From: an uncultured Muribaculaceae bacterium | GTDB lineage: Bacteria > Bacteroidota > Bacteroidia > Bacteroidales > Muribaculaceae | Direction: 5' to 3' | NCBI GenBank assembly: GCA_910584365.1 | Contig: CAJUAF010000018.1 | Location: forward strand, 1-54,984 | Length of the DNA stretch: 54,984 bases | In this document: positions 53,416 to 54,984 of the stretch, piece after piece | Numbering within the stretch: the stretch's first letter is position 1 | How the letters are laid out: each line of letters opens with the position of its first letter | Program-made: the position numbers and the translations under genes | Notes under the pieces: generated by a model | Databases searched by the model: none | Told to the model about the DNA's origin: nothing | What the model saw: the letters and a program-made list of their open reading frames with translations, nothing else

Positions 53416-53456
53416 CTTAATTTCGGCAATACGGACTAAATGTTGCCGAAATTAAG
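53416..53456. repeat. 14-bp perfect inverted repeat
   Basis: CTTAATTTCGGCAA and TTGCCGAAATTAAG separated by 13 bases. No clear T-run directly after it on either strand. Could be a terminator stem, a recombinase site or a protein-binding palindrome. Confidence 0.6.
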
Positions 53457-53634
53457 TTGGCGTTGCACATTCTTTTTCGTATGGATTTTTCATTTCAGTA
53501 TGTCGGTTACCCGGTGTCTCCATAAAGGCACTCGCGGCTCTATGTTTCTCACCGACAATCGCATATATCACAGTACGGAGTATATTCGCTCGTAATGGAT
53601 AACGTGCCGGGACGGGCTATTCTTTTGCCGACAA

Positions 53635-53687
53635 CTGAAAAATCTCCAGACCTCGCTTCCTGCGGTCGCTCGGCTCGTATTTTTCAG
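53635..53687. repeat. 9-bp inverted repeat upstream of conjugative genes
   Basis: CTGAAAAAT and ATTTTTCAG around a 35-base GC-rich loop. Lies in the leader region of the PcfK/PcfJ genes. Confidence 0.4.
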
Positions 53688-53792
53688 CCGCCGGCGAACA
53701 GCCCTTTGCTCCCGTCACGCCGTGGTGTTATCGAGCGAACATACTTCATACTGCGAAATAGACGCATTGAGGTTAAAAAAAAATATCGCCTT

Positions 53793-54008
53793 ATGACACC
53801 GGATAACAGACATAATAGAAAATCGAGCTTCACACCTTCACCAGCTCATACCGCATTAAGACGGACTGCAAGGGTGGTGGCTGTTTTCATCGGGGCTGTT
53901 TTCGGGTTGGTGGTTTGGCTGATACTGAGACCGATATTCCGAGGTGTGGGGTGGATAATCTCAATCCTCACTGCATTAGGGATAATCTATTGGATAACGA
54001 CACTCTAA
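53793..54008 (+). CDS. Small membrane protein of a conjugative element
   Basis: A 71-residue protein started at MTPDNRHNRKSSF; the longer frame upstream runs through non-coding repeats. Basic N-terminus, then two hydrophobic helices (about 31-52 and 55-70, VVAVFIGAVFGLVVWLI and GWIISILTALGIIYWI). No family recognised. It lies 13 bases before PcfK and is probably part of the same transcript. Confidence 0.6.
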   Translation: MTPDNRHNRKSSFTPSPAHTALRRTARVVAVFIGAVFGLVVWLILRPIFRGVGWIISILTALGIIYWITTL

Positions 54009-54021
54009 AACATTTACGACT

Positions 54022-54474
54022 ATGGCAACAACTATGAAATCCAACGACGCTGCAATATCAGCAATGCAGCAGCTACTCCAAGAGCGGGTAATGGCAGAAC
54101 CCGCGTTAGCTCTCAAACTCGCAAATCCCAACAAGTCAATGTCGGGGGCGGTGAACTACCTATGCAGTCAGATAAAGAAAAGCGGTCTGTGCTGTGTCGA
54201 GCAAAGCACCGTGGTATCCATACTCCTGCACTATTTTGACGAGGAGGACATCAAGGACGAGGGCAATGTCGGTTGTGACATCGTGGTAGCCAAACCCGAA
54301 TTATCCGAGGAGGATAAGGAGGAACTGAAGAAACAGGCTATGGAGCAATACAAGGAGGAACAACTCCGAGAAATCAAACGGCAGTCAGCACCGAAACCTC
54401 AGCCCAAGCCGACCGCCACCGCTCCCAAAGCCGGAGAAGAAATCAATGTTCAACCCAGTCTATTTGACTTCTAA
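54022..54474 (+). CDS. PcfK-like protein
   Basis: A 150-residue protein with an N-terminal helical domain (MQQLLQERVMAEPALALKLA, about 16-35), SGAVNYLCSQIKKSG, an acidic middle and a Lys/Pro-rich tail ending VQPSLFDF. This matches PcfK-type proteins found next to PcfJ on conjugative elements of Bacteroidales. Role in conjugation or element maintenance is not defined. It is followed after 12 bases by PcfJ. Confidence 0.78.
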   Translation: MATTMKSNDAAISAMQQLLQERVMAEPALALKLANPNKSMSGAVNYLCSQIKKSGLCCVEQSTVVSILLHYFDEEDIKDEGNVGCDIVVAKPELSEEDKEELKKQAMEQYKEEQLREIKRQSAPKPQPKPTATAPKAGEEINVQPSLFDF

Positions 54475-54486
54475 AACATTTCGACT

Positions 54487-54951
54487 ATGAAACCCAAGAC
54501 TGCACTGCAAAAGAAAGTGGCGAAACTATCCGCCACACTGCGACCAATAACCGCCACACAAAAGCGTTGGGCATTCTCGCAATGCTTTCAGCACATCGCC
54601 TATCGTGGAAAGAATGGTACTATGGTATGTTCGGAATGCGCTCACGAATGGACTGCGGAAGGTAAGCAGGGCAATAAATGCCGTTGCCCAAAATGCGGAG
54701 CGAAACTCACCGTCAGTCACTCGCTCAAACGCAAGTCAACACAGCTGGCACACTTCGCGGTTGTCACCACAAGGGATAATTTCCAAGTCATAAGGGTGGT
54801 ACACGTTGAGTGCCGTAGCCTTAAGGGTGAAAAGGCTGAGTACATCGTGAACGAGGTGTTACAGCGTTGGATTGACACAGAAGGCAACGAGGTGAACATC
54901 GCACGGAAAAAATGCTTTATGCCCAGATATGGAAAACCCAGGCGCGGATGA
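54487..54951 (+). CDS. PcfJ-like protein, truncated at 154 residues
   Basis: N-terminal part of a PcfJ-like protein: Lys-rich start, a zinc-ribbon pattern with two Cys pairs (CSECAHEW and CRCPKCG), then HFAVVTTRDNFQVIRVVHVE and VNEVLQRWIDTEGNEVNIAR. Full PcfJ proteins are several hundred residues long; here the frame ends after a short, unrelated tail (about from residue 142) at the start of a sequence that looks like a mobile-element end. Most likely a disrupted gene whose remainder lies beyond the window. Confidence 0.72.
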   Translation: MKPKTALQKKVAKLSATLRPITATQKRWAFSQCFQHIAYRGKNGTMVCSECAHEWTAEGKQGNKCRCPKCGAKLTVSHSLKRKSTQLAHFAVVTTRDNFQVIRVVHVECRSLKGEKAEYIVNEVLQRWIDTEGNEVNIARKKCFMPRYGKPRRG

Positions 54952-54984
54952 CCCCTGGGGCCAAGGTTGATCTGACCCCTGAAA
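54940..54984. mobile_element. Probable insertion-sequence end, continues past window
   Basis: TGACCCCTG occurs twice in 33 bases (54949-54957 and 54973-54981), the kind of terminal repeat seen at the ends of IS21-type elements, exactly where PcfJ homology stops. Only 45 bases are visible, so the family is a guess. Confidence 0.4.

Noticed and set aside
53595..53792. 66-codon upstream extension of the small membrane protein
   Set aside because: Runs across an inverted repeat, is not protein-like, and a good ATG lies at 53,793.
1..54984. CRISPR array or retron
   Set aside because: No regularly spaced repeats, Cas-like genes or reverse transcriptase were seen.

Overview
The window looks like a chromosomal segment of a gut Bacteroidales bacterium, probably close to Muribaculaceae (family placement is inference). 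Support comes from a PorX regulator beside a PorW/SprE-like lipoprotein, type IX-secretion-like C-terminal tails, TonB-dependent outer-membrane proteins, and many promoters of the Bacteroidetes form TTTG-N19-21-TAnnTTTG. About 1-43,100 is ordinary dense chromosome. From about 43,300 to the end the DNA is AT-richer and accessory.

Layout. 1-2,900: a broken Crp-like HTH remnant and a PpiD/SurA-type periplasmic folding factor. 3,146-8,041 (minus): an inositol-lipid gene set: myo-inositol-1-phosphate synthase, PAP2/Aur1-like membrane transferase or phosphatase, CDP-alcohol phosphatidyltransferase, GtrA protein and an ATP-grasp enzyme; a SemiSWEET transporter follows. 8,494-8,963 (minus): a roughly 470-nt RNA candidate with its own perfect promoter and terminator, matching no family I know. 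9,214-12,156: large exported protein. 12,461-17,767 (minus): operon of DEAD-box helicase, DUF3256-like protein, XseA, XseB and an orphan histidine kinase. 17,930-19,763: DJ-1-family protein and ApbE. 20,063-28,377 (plus): six-gene operon of response regulator, histidine kinase, PorW/SprE-like lipoprotein, PorX, TsaE and BirA. 28,966-42,680: giant adhesin-like secreted protein with a sorting-type tail, TPR lipoprotein, secreted nuclease, membrane glycosyltransferase, acyltransferase, rubrerythrin and a TonB receptor behind a structured leader. 42,758: HxlR regulator.

Accessory part. A complete, apparently recent insertion sequence (43,542-44,965; 25-bp perfect terminal inverted repeats, 8-bp target duplication) sits beside a strong palindrome. 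A hairpin-rich small RNA candidate follows. Then comes a conflict/defence cluster, all on the minus strand: MqsR-like toxin with HTH-Panacea antitoxin, a calcineurin-like phosphatase, a Fic protein with an autoinhibitory motif, and a two-gene unit in which a small two-helix membrane protein and a STAND-type NTPase share the same short motif (Gly-Asn, Gln-Asp-Ser, Asn-Thr). That motif resembles amyloid-signalling motifs that link bacterial NLR-like sensors to neighbouring effectors. This pair is the best candidate for an undescribed system here. The window ends in conjugative-element genes (PcfK, PcfJ), with PcfJ cut short where another mobile-element end appears to begin.

I saw no tRNA, rRNA or CRISPR array. 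All functional calls rest on sequence reading alone; no database search was run.
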